A stretch of 64,000 bases of DNA from Rhodoplanes sp. (GCF_013377085.1 NZ_JACAAX010000031.1:18884-82883), one strand, 5' to 3'. Positions 8,123 to 17,366 are shown, counted from the stretch's first letter. Numbers and translations are program-made. The notes: generated by a model from the sequence alone, not told the origin.

Positions 8123-9040
8123 CTACGCGCCGCTGGCGAGCCGCGTCGAGGCGACATAGAGGGCGAGCGCCGTCGCGTTCGAGACGTTGAGGCTGGTGAT
8201 CTTGCCGGGCAGGTCGATGCGGGCGACCGCGTCGCAGGTCTGGCGGGTGAGGTGGCGCAGGCCTTTGCCCTCGGCGCCGACCACGAGGGCGAGCGGCCCG
8301 CGCAGCGGCGTCGCGGCGAGGTCCGCGTCGCCGGCGCTGTCGAGCCCGACCGTCATCCAGCCGTTGTCCTTCAGGGTGGTCAGCGCGCGGGAGAGATTGC
8401 CGACCGTGACGATCGGCACCAGGTCGAGCGCGCCCGAGGCCGCCTTGGCGAGCACGCCGGTCGCCTCCGGGCTGTGGCGCGCCGTCGTCACCACGGCGGC
8501 GACCGCGAAGGCGGCGGCGCTGCGCAGGATCGCCCCGACATTGTGCGGATCGGTGATCTGGTCGAGCACCAGGATCAGGCCCTCGGCCGGAAGGTCCTGG
8601 ATGTCGGGCGAGTCGAGCGGATCGGCCTCGGCCAGAAGCCCCTGGTGCACGGCGTCCGGCCCGACCATGCCGTCGATCGTCTCCGGCCGCACGACCTCGG
8701 GCGTCACCGGGAGCGCAACCCCGTCCTCCTCGAGCCGCCGCGCCGCGTTCTCGGTGGCGAGCAGGCGGTGGAAACGGCGCTGCGGATTCTCCAGCGCCGC
8801 TTTCACGGTGTGCCAGCCATAGAGGATCGCCGGGCCGTCATGGTCGCGCGGCGGCGGCCGGAACGGGCGCTTGCCGGCGCCGCCGCGCCCGGCGCCACCG
8901 CCGTGGCCGGGGCCACCGCCGTCCTTCCTGGGCCACGGCGTCGCCTTGCCGGTGCCCTCGGGACGCCCAGCGCCCTCAGGGCGCCAGGGCTTCTTGCCGG
9001 CGGGACGGAACGGCTTTTTCGGGCGATCGCGGTCGGTCAT
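8123..9040 (-). CDS. rlmB: 23S rRNA (guanosine-2'-O-)-methyltransferase RlmB
   Basis: 305-aa SpoU/TrmH-type enzyme that 2'-O-methylates a guanosine in the peptidyl-transferase region of 23S rRNA. The N-terminus has about 70 residues of Lys/Arg/Pro/Gly-rich extension, then the L30e-like substrate domain (ILYGWHTVKAALENP) and the SPOUT domain with motif 1 LDQITDPHNVGAILRSA, motif 2 LALVVGAEGKGLRHL and motif 3 IDLPGKITSLNVSNATAL. The Asn, Glu and Asn/Ser active-site positions are intact. It converges with the GntR gene 14 bp away. Start at 9040 gives the usual alphaproteobacterial basic leader. Confidence 0.93.
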   Translation of the reverse strand: MTDRDRPKKPFRPAGKKPWRPEGAGRPEGTGKATPWPRKDGGGPGHGGGAGRGGAGKRPFRPPPRDHDGPAILYGWHTVKAALENPQRRFHRLLATENAARRLEEDGVALPVTPEVVRPETIDGMVGPDAVHQGLLAEADPLDSPDIQDLPAEGLILVLDQITDPHNVGAILRSAAAFAVAAVVTTARHSPEATGVLAKAASGALDLVPIVTVGNLSRALTTLKDNGWMTVGLDSAGDADLAATPLRGPLALVVGAEGKGLRHLTRQTCDAVARIDLPGKITSLNVSNATALALYVASTRLASGA

Positions 9041-9252
9041 GGCGGATCCGGGACGGAGCGCGCGGCGACCCGGCGAAGCGGGGCCGGCGGTGCGCAGGTG
9101 ACGATGTGCATAGCGCCCGGGCGGCCGGACCGCCACCCCGGCATTGTCCGGCAGGTCCCTGCCACACCGGCGGATCGCTCCTGCGCCGGCGAGGTGGCAC
9201 GGCCCGCAAGGCGCGGGCGGAGGCCTGGGGCGGGGACGGGGGTTTTTCCGAG

Positions 9253-9280
9253 TTGACACCAAGGGGGTGGGTACTCATAA
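9253..9280 (+). promoter_or_regulatory. sigma-70-like promoter for tRNA-Tyr
   Basis: TTGACA at 9253-9258, a 16-bp spacer, then TCATAA at 9275-9280, about 77 bp upstream of the mature tRNA-Tyr 5' end. It is the only consensus-like promoter visible in this stretch. Confidence 0.6.
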
Positions 9281-9357
9281 GACCGGCTCCGGCACGCGGC
9301 GCGCCGCCGGGTCGACGGCTCGATGGCCTCGATCCCGGGCGGTGCCGACCGCAGCGT

Positions 9358-9442
9358 GGGGGAGTGTCCCGAGCGGCAAAGGGGGCGGACTGTAAATCCG
9401 CTGGCTACGCCTTCGTAGGTTCGAGTCCTACCTCCCCCACCA
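9358..9442 (+). tRNA. tRNA-Tyr (GTA)
   Basis: 85-nt class II tRNA with encoded CCA. The acceptor stem GGGGGAG pairs with CTCCCCC, the anticodon loop is CTGTAAA with anticodon GTA, a long variable arm (GCTACGCCTTCGTAG region) is typical of Tyr, and the T arm is GTAGG-TTCGAGT-CCTAC. It is flanked downstream by about 330 bp of gene-free, relic-like sequence, so it is a candidate integration site. Confidence 0.95.
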
Positions 9443-9772
9443 CCTTGATTCCAAAGAGAAATCTAAAACGGAACCCCAGGGCGCCCTGTGAAAGTCAGGG
9501 TATGCGCCCCCGAAATGCAGGGGACTTGCGGGGGACACGACGAGTTGACCCGGCGGTATGCACGGTCGACTTCGTAATGGCGAGGTCGCCGGTTGGACCC
9601 GCCGTGAGGCCAGCAGCGAGTGCCGGCGAGATGGTGTGTATTCGTCAGCGGACCGACGAGCCCTTCGGCGGGATCGAGGCTGTTTGATTGCCAGGGTGCC
9701 GAGAGGTGCGGACCGCTGGAGATCGGCCCGCAACGTGGCGAGGAACGCCGCCGCGGCAATGCTGGCCGGATT
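9443..9772. other. gene-free stretch downstream of tRNA-Tyr, possible integration scar
   Basis: No convincing coding frame. It contains a GGGCGCC/GGCGCCC-like hairpin area near 9480-9512 and, around 9560-9605, a segment (TTCGTAATGG then GAGGTCGCCGGTTGGACCC) that resembles the anticodon loop and T arm of a decayed tRNA, though the stems no longer pair. A broken attachment region is possible but not shown. Confidence 0.35.
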
Positions 9773-11173
9773 CTATCCGTCCACCGCCGTGCCGAAGAAG
9801 GCTGCATCCTGGAAGCGACGCACCGCCATCAGGTGCGACCCCGACTCTGTTTCGATGTCGCCCTGCGTGATCGCCTCGCCTTTCGAGACGCCGCGTGTCA
9901 GGCGCCGGTCGGCCGCGAGGTAGAACGGGGATGGCGCGGTCGAGCCGAGAGGGCAGGCCGGCCGCAATTCGGCGGTGACATTTGCAATGTCATGATGATG
10001 CCCGCCCATGCCGAGCCGTGTGCCGGCGGGCAGATCGGCCGTCGCTACGGCGACCAGGTCGACGCGTGAACGATAATCGGCACCGTAACCGGAAACACGA
10101 TGTATCGCGGCGTCGAGCACGCTCGTCGCCGCCTCCAGTCCGAGAATATGGCGCGGCAGATAGAGCATCGCGGTCGCGCCGGTCCGGCTGACGACGTGTC
10201 CCTTCTGCTGCAGCACGTCCCAGCTCGGGCGATCGTTGCACCGCACCACCACGAACACGCCACCCGCGAAACTCGCTTCGTCGGGACGGCGCAGGCAGTG
10301 GAAGACGTCGATGCGTCGCCCTCCGCCGAGGAGACCGCCATCGCCGCGCTCGGCGAAAAAGGTCGGCACCTCGATCGGGCGCGCGACGGGCGCGTGAAAG
10401 TCCGGCCGATCCGGCATCACACCGGTGGCATTCGCGACGATGCCGAGCTCGCAGAGGTCGGGAACGGCGCGCTGCGGGAAAGCCGCGAGCGCCGCAGCGC
10501 GCGCCGACACGACGTCCGTGGCGTCACGATCGCCCAGATCCCAGTACGGGGTGAGGCCCGGGACCTCGCGGGCGCAGCCGTTGCTGTCGATCCGTCCGCT
10601 CGGCGGATCGAACACGAAGTCGTACTCGCTCGCTTTGCCGGCCGCGACGATGTCGAGCCCGAGCACCTCGGCCCAGGAGACGAGGTTGATCAGAAGGCTG
10701 GGCTGATCTCCGTCGACGCAAGTGACTACGCATCCACGGTCGGCCGCCATCCGGGCGAGCCCGGGACCGACGACGCTGTCCACTTCCTTCGACACCATGG
10801 CGACGTGCTTGCCGGCCGCGATGGCGAGACGGCAATGCCGGGCTCCCGCCTCCGGCCGACCGGTCGCCTCGACGGCGACGTCGAACGGAAGCTCGGCGAC
10901 GGCGGCGAAATCGCTCGCCGCGATGGTTTCGCCGTCGGCCCAGGCGCGCGCCGCCTCGGCTGTCGTCCGGCAGATGCGGATCTCGCGTCTGGCGATGCCG
11001 GCGTTCGCGAACGCCTTCGCAGCCGTCTCCGCGTCGACGTCGACGGCCACGCGAGCGGCGAGCAGCGGAGCCCGAATCGCCTGCGTGATGAACGTCTGAC
11101 CGAAGCCGCCGGTGCCGATCACACAGCATTCGACGACACGTTTCGCGCCCGCATAATAACTGTGGAAGTTCAT
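9773..11173 (-). CDS. NAD(P)-dependent dehydrogenase with C-terminal SAF domain
   Basis: 466 aa. The N-terminus is a homoserine-dehydrogenase-like Rossmann domain (CCVIGTGGFGQTFI near residues 16-29, GKHVAMVSKEVDSVVG in the middle). The C-terminus from about residue 365 is an SAF domain (DLPAGTRLGMGGHH, then RLTRGVSKGEAITQGDIE), the fold shared with antifreeze-like and UxaA/altronate dehydratase proteins. Such fusions occur in sugar-acid catabolic operons; the reaction of this group is not settled. It is the last gene of the leftward operon but stands 329 bp after the transketolase pair, so it may also have its own promoter. Start at 11173 follows AGGA. Confidence 0.8.
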   Translation of the reverse strand: MNFHSYYAGAKRVVECCVIGTGGFGQTFITQAIRAPLLAARVAVDVDAETAAKAFANAGIARREIRICRTTAEAARAWADGETIAASDFAAVAELPFDVAVEATGRPEAGARHCRLAIAAGKHVAMVSKEVDSVVGPGLARMAADRGCVVTCVDGDQPSLLINLVSWAEVLGLDIVAAGKASEYDFVFDPPSGRIDSNGCAREVPGLTPYWDLGDRDATDVVSARAAALAAFPQRAVPDLCELGIVANATGVMPDRPDFHAPVARPIEVPTFFAERGDGGLLGGGRRIDVFHCLRRPDEASFAGGVFVVVRCNDRPSWDVLQQKGHVVSRTGATAMLYLPRHILGLEAATSVLDAAIHRVSGYGADYRSRVDLVAVATADLPAGTRLGMGGHHHDIANVTAELRPACPLGSTAPSPFYLAADRRLTRGVSKGEAITQGDIETESGSHLMAVRRFQDAAFFGTAVDG

Positions 11174-11502
11174 CGACGGAGTCCTGTCGGTTCCGGAGAG
11201 ACTATGGCCGGCCGTGCCTGCGTCCGATCAGGTGTGATCGGCCGGCAGATCCGAGGCCTTGATGACGACGACCGGCACACCGAAGTTGTCGGACTCGACG
11301 GCGGTCGGCGAACAGGATGCCGAGATCGGCGGAGAGGCGAGGCATCGGACACTGCGTTCGACGGGGGTGGTGACGGTCCGGACGGGCTTCGACCGTGGCG
11401 GCGGCGATCGCCTCCCGCCCGGAGGCGTCTGCCCGCATGGTCGCCTTCCTGGGTCGCATATGACCCGCGGGCTCGGACCGCGCCGAGCCCGCCGGTCGAG
11501 AC
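11174..11502 (-). pseudogene. possible gene relic between split transketolase and SAF dehydrogenase
   Basis: No intact gene. On the minus strand near 11300-11350 the frame reads MPRLSADLGILFADR, which looks like the first residues of a hydroxypyruvate-isomerase/sugar-epimerase TIM barrel, followed after a frame change by DNFGVPVVVIKASDLPADHT and a stop at 11228. This could be an internally deleted gene. The resemblance is short and I cannot confirm it. Confidence 0.3.
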
Positions 11503-12489
11503 TCACGAGTTGGCCGCCCGGGGAAGCTGGCGCACGCCGCTGCTCGACCCGGCAGGCAGGCGCAGGACCGACCTCGCCGCATCGGCAATCGCCTCCGGCG
11601 TGAGCCGGTAGTGGGCCAGCAGTTCGTCGTAGCCGTGTGCCGACGTGCCGAAGCAGTCGTCGATGCCGACGAACTCGATCGGCTGTCCGGTGTTGCCGCG
11701 CAGCGCCTCGGCGATCGCGCTGCCGAGGCCGCCGATGATGCTGTGCTCCTCGGCCGTCACCACGGCTTTGCAGCCTTTGGCGTCCGCGAGAACAGCGTCC
11801 CGATCCAGCGGCTTCACCGTGCTGACGTTGACGACCTTGACGGACACGCCTTCGCGGGCGAGCGCATCCGCCGCCGCGATCGCCTTCGACACCATGACGC
11901 CGTTGGCGAAGACCACGACGTCGCGCCCGTCGCGAACCGGATGGAGCCTGCCGATCCGGTACGACGCGTCGTCGGCCGTGTAGATCGGAAGATCATTGCG
12001 GTTGATCCGGAGGTAGACCGGGCCGGGCCACTCGACCATGGCGGCGACCATCTTGCGGGTCTCCACCGCGTCGACCGGCACCAGAACGGTCATGTTCGGG
12101 ATCGCCCGCATGATGGCGACGTCCTCGATCGCCTGATGCGTCGAGCCGTCGCCGAAATCGGACAGGCCGGAGCTCGACCCGCAGATCTTCACGTTCAGCC
12201 TGGCGATCGATATCGTCTGGCGGAGCTGGTCGTAGGCGCGGCCGGACGCGAACACCGCGAACGTGCTCATGAACGGGATCTTACCCGTCAGGGCCAGGCC
12301 CGCGGCCGTCGACGCCATGTTCTGCTCGGCGATCCCCATCTCGAAGAACCGGTCCGGGAACGCCTGCTGAAACAGGATCGACATCGTCGACTTGCCGAGG
12401 TCGGCCTCGAGGACGACGATCCGCTCGTCCGTCCGGCCGAGCTCGACCAGCGTCTCGCCGTAGGCGGTGCGAAGGCTCTTTGTGCTCAT
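11503..12489 (-). CDS. transketolase C-terminal subunit
   Basis: 328 aa, equal to the pyrimidine-binding and C-terminal domains of transketolase. Visible features are the catalytic Glu region FFEMGIAEQNMASTAAGLAL, the thiamine-pyrimidine segment FMSTFAVFASGRAYDQLR, and the C-terminal domain around VVNVSTVKPLDRDAV and TAEEHSIIGGLGSAIAEAL. It pairs with the N-terminal subunit encoded 12 bp upstream to form a two-subunit ThDP enzyme. Split transketolases in catabolic operons often act on unusual ketoses (apulose-4-phosphate transketolase is a known case), so the donor here may not be a standard pentose phosphate. Confidence 0.9.
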   Translation of the reverse strand: MSTKSLRTAYGETLVELGRTDERIVVLEADLGKSTMSILFQQAFPDRFFEMGIAEQNMASTAAGLALTGKIPFMSTFAVFASGRAYDQLRQTISIARLNVKICGSSSGLSDFGDGSTHQAIEDVAIMRAIPNMTVLVPVDAVETRKMVAAMVEWPGPVYLRINRNDLPIYTADDASYRIGRLHPVRDGRDVVVFANGVMVSKAIAAADALAREGVSVKVVNVSTVKPLDRDAVLADAKGCKAVVTAEEHSIIGGLGSAIAEALRGNTGQPIEFVGIDDCFGTSAHGYDELLAHYRLTPEAIADAARSVLRLPAGSSSGVRQLPRAANS

Positions 12490-12501
12490 GATCCAGTGTC
12501 C

Positions 12502-13338
12502 TCAGTGCCGCAGCCCTTGCAGGTCCTTCATCGCGACAGCGTACTGCTCGGCCGTCATCGCGCCGTTGTGGAACGCCGGATTGTTCTCGGCGAACGACAC
12601 GCCCTTGCCCTTCACGGTGTTGGCGACGATGATGGTCGGCTGCCCCTTGACCGCGTCGGCCTCGTCGAGAGCCTCGACCACGGCGGCGACGTCGTGGCCG
12701 TCGATCTCGATCACGTGCCAGCCGAACGCCGCCCATTTCGGCGCGACCGGGCCGATGTCGAACCGGTCGGCGATCGGGCCGGTGGCCTGCAGCCGGTTGC
12801 GGTCGAGGATCGCCACCACGTTGTCGAGCTTGAACCGGGCGGCGGCCATCGCCGCTTCCCAGATCTGACCCTCGTTCAGCTCGCCGTCGCCGAGGATGAC
12901 ATAGACCTTGCGGCTGCTGTGATCGAGCTTCAGCCCGAGCGCCATGCCGTTGGCGATCGACAGCCCCTGGCCGAGCGAGCCGGTGTTCGCCTCGACGCCC
13001 GGCGTCTTGGTCATGTCCGGATGCCCCTGCAGGATCGACCCCAGCGACTTGACCGTCTTCAGCTCGCTCGTCGAAAAATATCCGGCGAGCGCCAGCGCGG
13101 CGTATTGCACCAGCGCCGCGTGGCCCTTGCTCAACAGGAAGCGGTCGCGATCCGGGGCGTGCGGGCTGGCCGGATCGTGCTTCATCTTGTGGAAGTAGAG
13201 CGCGGCGACGATCTCGGCGCTGGAGCACGAGCCGCCCAGATGCCCGACCTTCTCGGTGCCGATCAGATCGTCGACGATCAGTTCTCTCAGGCGCAGCGCC
13301 TTCTCTTCGAGAGACCGGACCAGCTCTTGCGCGACCAT
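12502..13338 (-). CDS. transketolase N-terminal subunit
   Basis: 278 aa, the pyrophosphate-binding half of transketolase. It has HLGGSCSSAEIVAALYF, the LSKGHAALVQYAAL His motif, the HPDMTKTPGVEANTGSLGQG stretch, and the ThDP/Mg motif starting GDGELNEGQIWEA and ending in LDRNRLQ. Start at 13338 has AGGAGA upstream. It is the partner of the subunit encoded by the next gene and is 44 bp downstream of the alcohol dehydrogenase gene in the same leftward operon. Confidence 0.92.
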   Translation of the reverse strand: MVAQELVRSLEEKALRLRELIVDDLIGTEKVGHLGGSCSSAEIVAALYFHKMKHDPASPHAPDRDRFLLSKGHAALVQYAALALAGYFSTSELKTVKSLGSILQGHPDMTKTPGVEANTGSLGQGLSIANGMALGLKLDHSSRKVYVILGDGELNEGQIWEAAMAAARFKLDNVVAILDRNRLQATGPIADRFDIGPVAPKWAAFGWHVIEIDGHDVAAVVEALDEADAVKGQPTIIVANTVKGKGVSFAENNPAFHNGAMTAEQYAVAMKDLQGLRH

Positions 13339-13382
13339 GACGATGGATCTCCTGTGTTGTTCCGGCGAGCCGTGCTCGAGTC

Positions 13383-14405
13383 TCAGGCGTTCAAGACGAC
13401 TTTCAGCAGCGGCCCCGGATCCTTCGCCAACCGGCGGAAGTACTCGACGCCCCGTTCCATCGGGGCGAGCGCGCTGATGATCGGCGAGACGTCGATCGTC
13501 CGCGCGTTCAACAGCTCGGCGACGATGCGGAACTCCTCGAGCGAATAGAGGAACGACCCGAGCACCGTGAGCTCGCGGGTCACCACCTCCTGCATGTCGA
13601 CCTCGATCATCTTGGCCGAGTTGCCCACCCAGACCGCGGTTCCGCCGAGCCGCAGGCATCCCATCGCCTGCTGCACGGTCGGCGTCGCGCCGACCGCCTC
13701 GAGGGCGACGTCGGCGCCGGCGCCGTCGGACTCGGCCCGGGCGACCTCGGCGAGCTTCTCCTTCGAGGGATCGACGACGCGGTCGGCACCCATCCGCCTG
13801 GCGACGGCGAGGCGGGAGTCGCTCAGATCCGAAACGATGAGCCTGGCCGGCCCTTTCGCCTTGGCCAGCACCGTGATGAACAGACCGATCGTGCCGGCCC
13901 CGACCACCACGACGGTCTTGCCGGCGAGGTCCCCGGCGAGATTGACGGCCCGGCAGGCGACCGCCAGCGGCTCCATCATGGATCCGATCTCGAACGGCAC
14001 GTTGTCGCCGATCTCGAACAGGCTCCTCTCCGGAACGCAGACGTACTCGGCCATGGCGCCGTTGCAATCGAGCACCCCGAGCGCCTTCTTGTTCAGGCAG
14101 TGATGGACGCTGCCGCGCCGGCACTGGGCGCACACGCCGCAGAAGGCGATCGGATACACGGCGACGCGAGCGCCGACCGCGACGCCGGCGACGCCGGCGC
14201 CGAGGGCGGCGACCTCGCCGGCGAACTCGTGGCCCATGATCATCGGCGGCAGGCGGCGCCCGGTGATGCCGAGATAGCCGTGCACGTCGGAGCCGCAGAT
14301 GCCGCAGGCCTTCACGCGGACCAGCACCTCGCCCGGCGCGGGCTTCGGCTCCGGGACGTCGGACAGACGAAGGTCTTCGGGACCATGATAGACGAGGGCT
14401 CGCAT
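13383..14405 (-). CDS. zinc-dependent medium-chain alcohol/polyol dehydrogenase
   Basis: 340-aa MDR-superfamily enzyme (sorbitol/threonine/xylitol dehydrogenase type). Catalytic zinc ligands are in ACGICGSDVHGY and GHEFAGEV; the structural zinc lobe is FCGVCAQCRRGSVHHC; the nucleotide motif is VVVVGAGTIGLF. It likely oxidises a secondary hydroxyl of a polyol or sugar acid with NAD(P)+. The ATG at 14405 lies one base after the stop of the upstream gene, with GAGG inside that gene's last codons, so translation is coupled. Confidence 0.92.
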   Translation of the reverse strand: MRALVYHGPEDLRLSDVPEPKPAPGEVLVRVKACGICGSDVHGYLGITGRRLPPMIMGHEFAGEVAALGAGVAGVAVGARVAVYPIAFCGVCAQCRRGSVHHCLNKKALGVLDCNGAMAEYVCVPERSLFEIGDNVPFEIGSMMEPLAVACRAVNLAGDLAGKTVVVVGAGTIGLFITVLAKAKGPARLIVSDLSDSRLAVARRMGADRVVDPSKEKLAEVARAESDGAGADVALEAVGATPTVQQAMGCLRLGGTAVWVGNSAKMIEVDMQEVVTRELTVLGSFLYSLEEFRIVAELLNARTIDVSPIISALAPMERGVEYFRRLAKDPGPLLKVVLNA

Positions 14406-14406
14406 T

Positions 14407-15312
14407 CTAGGCCTCATTGGCGGGGTTCGGGAGCGGTCGGTTGCGCCGCTCGATCTCGGCGAACAGGCCGGAATGATCGAGGTCGCCGAAATGCTCGAGC
14501 AGGCCGCGGAACAGCTCCTCCGTCGCGGCCGTGAACGGCGTGAAGCCGAGGCCGAGCGTACGCGCGGCATCGAGGGCGTTGTCGAGATCCTTGAGATGCG
14601 TGACGGACCGGCCCTTGAGCGTGAAGTCGCGCCGGATCATGCGATCGCCATGAAGCTCCAGGACGCGGCTGTCGGCGAACCCGCCGCGCAGCGCGTCGCG
14701 GACCTTGGCGGGATCGGCGCCGCCGCGCTCGGCCAGGATCAGTGCCTCGGCGACTGCCCCGATCGTGCCCGCAACGATGATTTGATTGGCGAGCTTGGCG
14801 AGCTGTCCGGCGCCGTGCCCGCCGACATGGGTCGGGCGCCCCATGATCCGCAGCACCGGCTCGACCGCCCGATACGCATCGGCGTCACCGCCCGCCATGA
14901 TCGCCAGCGTCCCTTGCTCGGCCCCCACCGTGCCGCCCGAGACCGGGGCGTCGATGTGCCGGACCCCCGACTCGCCGAGCTGCGCGGCGTGATGCTGCGC
15001 TTCGGCCGGCTTGATCGAGCTCATGTCGACGAAGATGCCGCCGCGCGGCATCGCGGCGGCGGCGCCATGCCGGAACAGCACCTCGTCGACGATCCGCCCG
15101 TTCTCCAGCATCGCGATGGTGAGCGGAGCCGCGGCGGCAGCCGCGGCCGCCGTCTCGGCCACGCGCGCACCGAACGGCACGAGCGCGTGCGCCTTGTCGG
15201 GCGACCGGTTCCAGACGACGACGTGGTAGCCGGCATCGAGCAGGCGCCGTGCCTGCCGCGAGCCCATGAGGCCGGTTCCGAGAAATGCGACGGTGCTGCT
15301 TCGGGCTGTCAT
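14407..15312 (-). CDS. 3-hydroxyisobutyrate dehydrogenase-family beta-hydroxyacid dehydrogenase
   Basis: 301 aa. Motifs of the family are FLGTGLMGSRQARRLLDAGY at the N-terminus, the substrate motif DAPVSGGTVGAE, and the catalytic Lys in GQLAKLANQII. Family members oxidise 3-hydroxyacids, for example tartronate semialdehyde reductase or L-threonate dehydrogenase (LtnD). Position between a TTT transporter and an alcohol dehydrogenase fits sugar-acid oxidation. An upstream in-frame ATG at 15345 would add 11 residues; 15312 was chosen for its GAAGG and family-typical N-terminus. Confidence 0.9.
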   Translation of the reverse strand: MTARSSTVAFLGTGLMGSRQARRLLDAGYHVVVWNRSPDKAHALVPFGARVAETAAAAAAAAPLTIAMLENGRIVDEVLFRHGAAAAMPRGGIFVDMSSIKPAEAQHHAAQLGESGVRHIDAPVSGGTVGAEQGTLAIMAGGDADAYRAVEPVLRIMGRPTHVGGHGAGQLAKLANQIIVAGTIGAVAEALILAERGGADPAKVRDALRGGFADSRVLELHGDRMIRRDFTLKGRSVTHLKDLDNALDAARTLGLGFTPFTAATEELFRGLLEHFGDLDHSGLFAEIERRNRPLPNPANEA

Positions 15313-15353
15313 GTCGAAATGCCTTCGGGCCTCGGCCGAGTCCATCGGGAGTC

Positions 15354-16874
15354 TCAGGTGTGTCCTCGGCGGGCTGCACCGACGGAACCGAGCAGACGGT
15401 CGACGCCGGCGGTGATCAGCGGCCAAAAGGCGAGCAGCAGGGCGCCGGCCATCAACGACGCGACGAGCGTGTTGGACCAGAAGATCTTCATCGAGCCGCT
15501 GGACATGATCATCGACTGGCGAAATGCATCCTCCGCCTTGTCCCCGATCACCATCGCGAGAACCATCGGGGCGATCGGATAATCGAGTTTCTTGAAGACA
15601 TAGCCGATGGCGCCGAACCCGAGGGCGAGCCAGAGATCGAAGGCGCGATTGCCGACCGTGTAGGCGCCGATGAAGCAGGTCACGACGATGATCGGGCCGA
15701 TGATCGAGAACGGGATTCTCAGGATCGCAGCGAACAGCGGGACGGTCGTGAGGACCAGGATGACGGCGACGACGTTGCCCAGATACATGCTGGCGATCAG
15801 GCCCCAGACGAAGTCCGGCCGCTCGACGAACAGCATCGGCCCGGGATTGAGCCCCCAGATCATCAGGCCGCCCATCATGACGGCGGCGGTCGCCGACCCA
15901 GGCACGCCCAGGGCGATCATCGGCAGCATGGCGCTGGTCCCGGCCGAATGATCGGCGGTCTCGGGCGAGATGATGCCCTCGGGCTCGCCGGTGCCGAACT
16001 TGTCGCGATTGCGCGAAAACCGCTTGGCGAGCGCGTAGCTCATGAACGATGCCGCTGTCGGCCCGCCCGGCGTGATCCCCATCCAGCAGCCGATCGCGGC
16101 GCTGCGCAGGAGAGCGACCCAGTAGCGCGGCATCGTCGCTGCCGTCGAGAGCACGTCCTTCACGCTGATCCGGGCGCGAATTCCCGCCAGCTCGAAGCCC
16201 TCCTCGATCGTGAGCATCAGCTCGCCGATCCCGAACAGCCCGATCACGGCCACCAGGAAGCTGATGCCGGCGAGCAGCTCGTCGATGCCGTAGGTGAGCC
16301 GGAGATTTCCCGAGACCGAGTCCATGCCGACCGCCGCGAAGGCGAAGCCGAAGCCGATCGACACCATGGTCTTGAACGGCGAGGACCCGCCGAGGCCGAC
16401 GAAGCTGCAGAAGGCGAGCAGATACACGGCGAAGAACTCGGGCGACGAGAACCTCAACGCGAACTCGGCGACCGAGCTCGACAGCAGCGTGATGAGGATG
16501 ATGCCGACCATCGCCCCGAACCCGGCCGACAGGAACGCGTAGCTCAGCGCCTCGGTCGGCTTTCCCTTGTGGGCGAGCGGATACCCGTCGAAGGTCGTGG
16601 CCACCGACGACGGCTCGCCCGGGATGTTGAACAAGATCGATGTGGTCGAGCCGCCGAACAGAGCACCCCAATAGATGCTGGTCAGCAGGATGATCGCCGC
16701 GACCGGGTCCATCGAGAAGGTGAGCGGGAGGAGCAGCGAAACCCCGTTCGGCGCTCCCAGGCCGGGCAACACGCCGACCAGAATGCCGAGCAGGACGCCG
16801 ACCAGCATCAGCCCGATGTGATAGGCCGACAGCGCGACGCCGAAGCCGTAGAAGAGCGAGGCGATGTTCTCCAA
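15354..16874 (-). CDS. TctA-family large membrane subunit of a tripartite tricarboxylate transporter
   Basis: 506 aa, about 12 membrane segments, the transport channel of a TTT system. Conserved parts are GILVGVLPGLGAPNG near residue 35, the second repeat GITPGGPTAASFMSYALAK, and AMLPMIALGVPGSATAAV. The start codon is TTG at 16874 with GGGAGG seven bases upstream; no ATG fits the family N-terminus. Together with TctB (12 bp upstream) and TctC it imports a carboxylate using the proton or sodium gradient. Confidence 0.93.
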   Translation of the reverse strand: MENIASLFYGFGVALSAYHIGLMLVGVLLGILVGVLPGLGAPNGVSLLLPLTFSMDPVAAIILLTSIYWGALFGGSTTSILFNIPGEPSSVATTFDGYPLAHKGKPTEALSYAFLSAGFGAMVGIILITLLSSSVAEFALRFSSPEFFAVYLLAFCSFVGLGGSSPFKTMVSIGFGFAFAAVGMDSVSGNLRLTYGIDELLAGISFLVAVIGLFGIGELMLTIEEGFELAGIRARISVKDVLSTAATMPRYWVALLRSAAIGCWMGITPGGPTAASFMSYALAKRFSRNRDKFGTGEPEGIISPETADHSAGTSAMLPMIALGVPGSATAAVMMGGLMIWGLNPGPMLFVERPDFVWGLIASMYLGNVVAVILVLTTVPLFAAILRIPFSIIGPIIVVTCFIGAYTVGNRAFDLWLALGFGAIGYVFKKLDYPIAPMVLAMVIGDKAEDAFRQSMIMSSGSMKIFWSNTLVASLMAGALLLAFWPLITAGVDRLLGSVGAARRGHT

Positions 16875-16886
16875 GCCGGCCTCCCG

Positions 16887-17366
16887 TCAGTAGATGCCGA
16901 GCATCGCCTCGATGGGGCCCTTCAGCAGCGGTACCTGAAAGCCCTTCTCGAGGACGAAATAAAAGAACAGGCTCGCCGTGATCCCGCAGACGGCGCCCAC
17001 CCACGGTCGGTATCGTCCCTGCCACCAGATCGCCGCCGACAGGTACAGGACGGTCGCGACATAGAGTCCGAGGTAGACGGACAACAGGACGAACGCGGCA
17101 GCGAGGCCGAAGAAGCTGGCGATTCGGGAGAAGCGCGCGCGATCGAGAAACACCCGGCCGGCGAGCGGCCGCTGCATCACGGTTCGCGCCGCGTTCACGC
17201 CGCTCGCGACGACGATCATGGCGCCGATGTAGAACGGAAACGCGCCCGGCTCCGGTCCGGCGCTGTCCCACCCGATCCCGTACTCGACCGCCCCGCCGAG
17301 GACGACGGCACCGAATGTCGCCGTGCCGACGGCGGTGGCGAGCTCGGCGGTGAACCGGGATATCAT
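16887..17366 (-). CDS. TctB-family small membrane subunit of a tripartite tricarboxylate transporter
   Basis: 159 aa with four predicted membrane helices: a first near residues 12-28, EPGAFPFYIGAMIVVASGV in the second, then a pair around IASFFGLAAAFVLLSVYL and AVCGITASLFFYFVL. This is the accessory membrane protein of TTT importers. Start at 17366 follows GGAGAG. It sits between tctC and tctA in the leftward operon. Confidence 0.88.
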   Translation of the reverse strand: MISRFTAELATAVGTATFGAVVLGGAVEYGIGWDSAGPEPGAFPFYIGAMIVVASGVNAARTVMQRPLAGRVFLDRARFSRIASFFGLAAAFVLLSVYLGLYVATVLYLSAAIWWQGRYRPWVGAVCGITASLFFYFVLEKGFQVPLLKGPIEAMLGIY

